This document shows, piece by piece, positions 5,501 through 6,150 of a DNA stretch of 6,150 nucleotides (the first letter of the stretch is position 1; each line of letters starts with the position of its first letter). A program made the position numbers and the translations under genes. Source of the DNA: Verrucomicrobiia bacterium. GTDB lineage: Bacteria; Verrucomicrobiota; Verrucomicrobiia; Opitutales; Opitutaceae. The DNA is taken from NCBI GenBank assembly GCA_030424825.1, contig JAUHWE010000305.1:1-6150 (forward strand), read 5' to 3'. The notes under the pieces are model-generated. The model was given only the letters and a program-made list of their open reading frames with translations, ran no database searches and had not been told where the DNA came from.

Positions 5501-6150
5501 ATCATCAGTTCTTATCAAGGAAAGTTCGATGAGTTGGAGTCAGACCGTGAACGCAAGACCGCCAATATCGAAACCGGTGACGACTCCACTCAAGGAGTAA
5601 TCAAGCAGGTTAAGGTTTATATCGCTACCAAGGAAAAGCTTAAGGTAGGTGATAAAATGGCAGGACGTCACGGTAACAAAGGTGTTGTCGCGAAGATCGT
5701 GCCGGAAGAGGACATGCCTTATTTGCCTGACGGAACACCTATTCAGATCTGTTTGAATCCGCTAGGGGTTCCTTCGCGAATGAATGTGGGCCAGGTTTTG
5801 GAAACTCATATGGGCTGGGCCTGTAAGGTTTTGGGCATGAAGGTTTCCACCCCTGTCTTTGATGGGATTCCGGAAGTAACGGTACGTCAGCATTTGGCGG
5901 ACGCGGGATTGCCTACGACGGGCAAGAGCGTCCTCTACGATGGTCGCTCAGGTGAGAAACTCGACCAGGAAGTAGTTGTTGGCTGGGTCTATATGATGAA
6001 ACTAAATCACTTGGTTTCCCATAAAATCCACGCTCGTGCAGTTGGTCCTTATTCACTGGTTACGCAGCAGCCATTGGGTGGTAAGGCCCAGTATGGAGGC
6101 CAGCGTTTTGGAGAAATGGAGGTATGGGCGCTCGAAGCATATGGAGCCGC
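2573..6150 (+). CDS. rpoB: DNA-directed RNA polymerase subunit beta (3' end cut by window)
   Basis: The frame is open for 1192 codons from the ATG at 2573 and is cut at EVWALEAYGA. By comparison with E. coli about 60-70 residues are missing, implying a full length near 1255. Beta forms one side of the polymerase active-site cleft. The family blocks are in order: YMGEMPMVT and QLHRSPG near the N-terminus, RPGEPPT at 306-312, and the rifampicin region with Asp453, His463 and Ser468 (E. coli 516, 526, 531, all retained). Further on are PIETPEGPNIGLINSLS, NFEDA with Glu757 and Asp758, and GDKMAGRHGNKG at 1026-1037 with Lys1028 and Lys1036 (E. coli 1065 and 1073). A charged, partly coiled insertion lies at about 877-1001, where E. 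coli has its second lineage-specific insert. A shorter region at about 210-300 matches the first. No frameshift, stop or intein was found. No Shine-Dalgarno precedes the ATG. Confidence 0.98.
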   Translation, partial: MADRINFGKLKDTLSPPNLIEIQINSYLDFLQKDIPILERKNDGIEAVFREVFPIESYDGRLVLEFVSYVIGDPKASEIECIREGITYSVPLYVKLRLREEDNLKDEEIYMGEMPMVTSRGSFIINGAERVVVSQLHRSPGICYEVTPHTNGKLLHSYRVIPDRGTWLEVQFDNNDLLYVYLDRRRRRRKFLITTLLRAVGYSSDIDILNLFYSIEEMPIGEAMAKENVSQYVLVEDAVDAEKGVVIARAFEPLTKAIVREFETHGIPALKIIDTSSDEGAIVRALKKDTTQNEEEALKEIYKRLRPGEPPTTANAKALLKRLFFDPKRYDLGRVGRYKVNQKLGLEVELEQRVLESGDVVAATKYLVKLKGGEGYLDDIDHLGSRRVRTVGELLANQCRLGLSRTERLVRERMTLYDQSVDSITPQKLINPKALTTVIRDFFARSQLSQFMDQINPLAELTHKRRLSALGPGGLNRERAGFEVRDVHPSHYGRICPIETPEGPNIGLINSLSTFARVNEFGFIETPYRVVEKGKVSEEIRYLNADQEEGKIIAQANSELDDDGNFLGKVTVRQSGEFLEVDKEQVNFMDVSPKQLVSVAAGLIPFLEHDDANRALMGSNMQRQGVPLLKADSPFVGTGIEERVARDSKTVCVTDYDGIVASVDANRIVITDDGTLPEHFFSKPVSDDANGVHVIELRKFMRSNAGTCFNQKPIVCKGQPVKAGDIIADGPCTQQGELALGRNILVAFMPWNGYNFEDAILISEKVLKDDIYTSIHVAEFEVTARDTKLGPEEITRDIPNVGEEALRNLNHDGVIRVGAEVHPGDILVGKITPKSETELAPEEKLLRAIFGEKAADVKDTSLVVPSGVEGIIMDVKVSSRIDYERERLSPSDRRRQVKQINEEYKTQMDKLREGLTEALSNILLGEKIPLDVVNGQNGEIIIPANRKITKTLLRKLAAVSKHVEIDPSPVRIKIMEIISSYQGKFDELESDRERKTANIETGDDSTQGVIKQVKVYIATKEKLKVGDKMAGRHGNKGVVAKIVPEEDMPYLPDGTPIQICLNPLGVPSRMNVGQVLETHMGWACKVLGMKVSTPVFDGIPEVTVRQHLADAGLPTTGKSVLYDGRSGEKLDQEVVVGWVYMMKLNHLVSHKIHARAVGPYSLVTQQPLGGKAQYGGQRFGEMEVWALEAYGA
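3122..3139 (+). repeat. Short CGY codon repeat encoding six arginines
   Basis: One CGC followed by five CGT triplets encodes Arg6 in beta at residues 184-189, followed by Lys-Phe. E. coli beta has DRRRKL at this place, so the basic patch is expected but here is longer. The near-perfect triplet run could be prone to length change. Basic residues at this point are a family property; the exact count is what is seen here. Confidence 0.8.

Overview
The window is a core housekeeping locus read entirely from the + strand: the 3' end of nusG, then rplK (L11), rplA (L1), rplJ (L10), rplL (L7/L12) and most of rpoB (RNA polymerase beta). It is the classic bacterial 'beta operon' order. The protein sequences point to a Gram-negative-type bacterium. 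The RpoB N-terminus, its run of six arginines before the 'TTLLRA' motif and its moderate-length lineage insertions suggest the PVC group, most likely Verrucomicrobiota (possibly Opitutae). This assignment is from memory of family sequences and is only moderately secure. I see no accessory genes, mobile elements, tRNAs, rRNAs or CRISPR arrays.

Layout: 1-169 is the KOW end of NusG. Only 9 bases later L11 begins (179-604). A 64-base spacer holds a compact hairpin (630-658) whose last base is the first base of the Shine-Dalgarno of rplA (669-1361). L10 follows after 22 bases (1384-1902). A 119-base spacer carries two structured elements (1915-1934 and 1964-2008) before L7/L12 (2022-2411). A 161-base spacer carries a 12-bp GC-rich hairpin and a second hairpin ending in TTTT, then rpoB starts at 2573 and runs open to the window end, roughly 60-70 residues short of its C-terminus.

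The genes share one purpose, building the ribosomal stalk and the L1 stalk and making RNA polymerase from one transcript. The interest is in the control elements between them. The spacer before rplA looks like a mimic of the L1-binding site of 23S rRNA placed on top of the rplA ribosome-binding site, rather than ahead of rplK as in E. coli. The usual long L10 leader ahead of rplJ is absent, while the rplJ-rplL spacer is unusually structured. The rplL-rpoB spacer looks like a double attenuator that would lower polymerase output relative to ribosomal protein output. Within rpoB, a 201-base patch has much higher GC at third codon positions than its flanks. These are hypotheses from reading the sequence, and no folding or database search was run.
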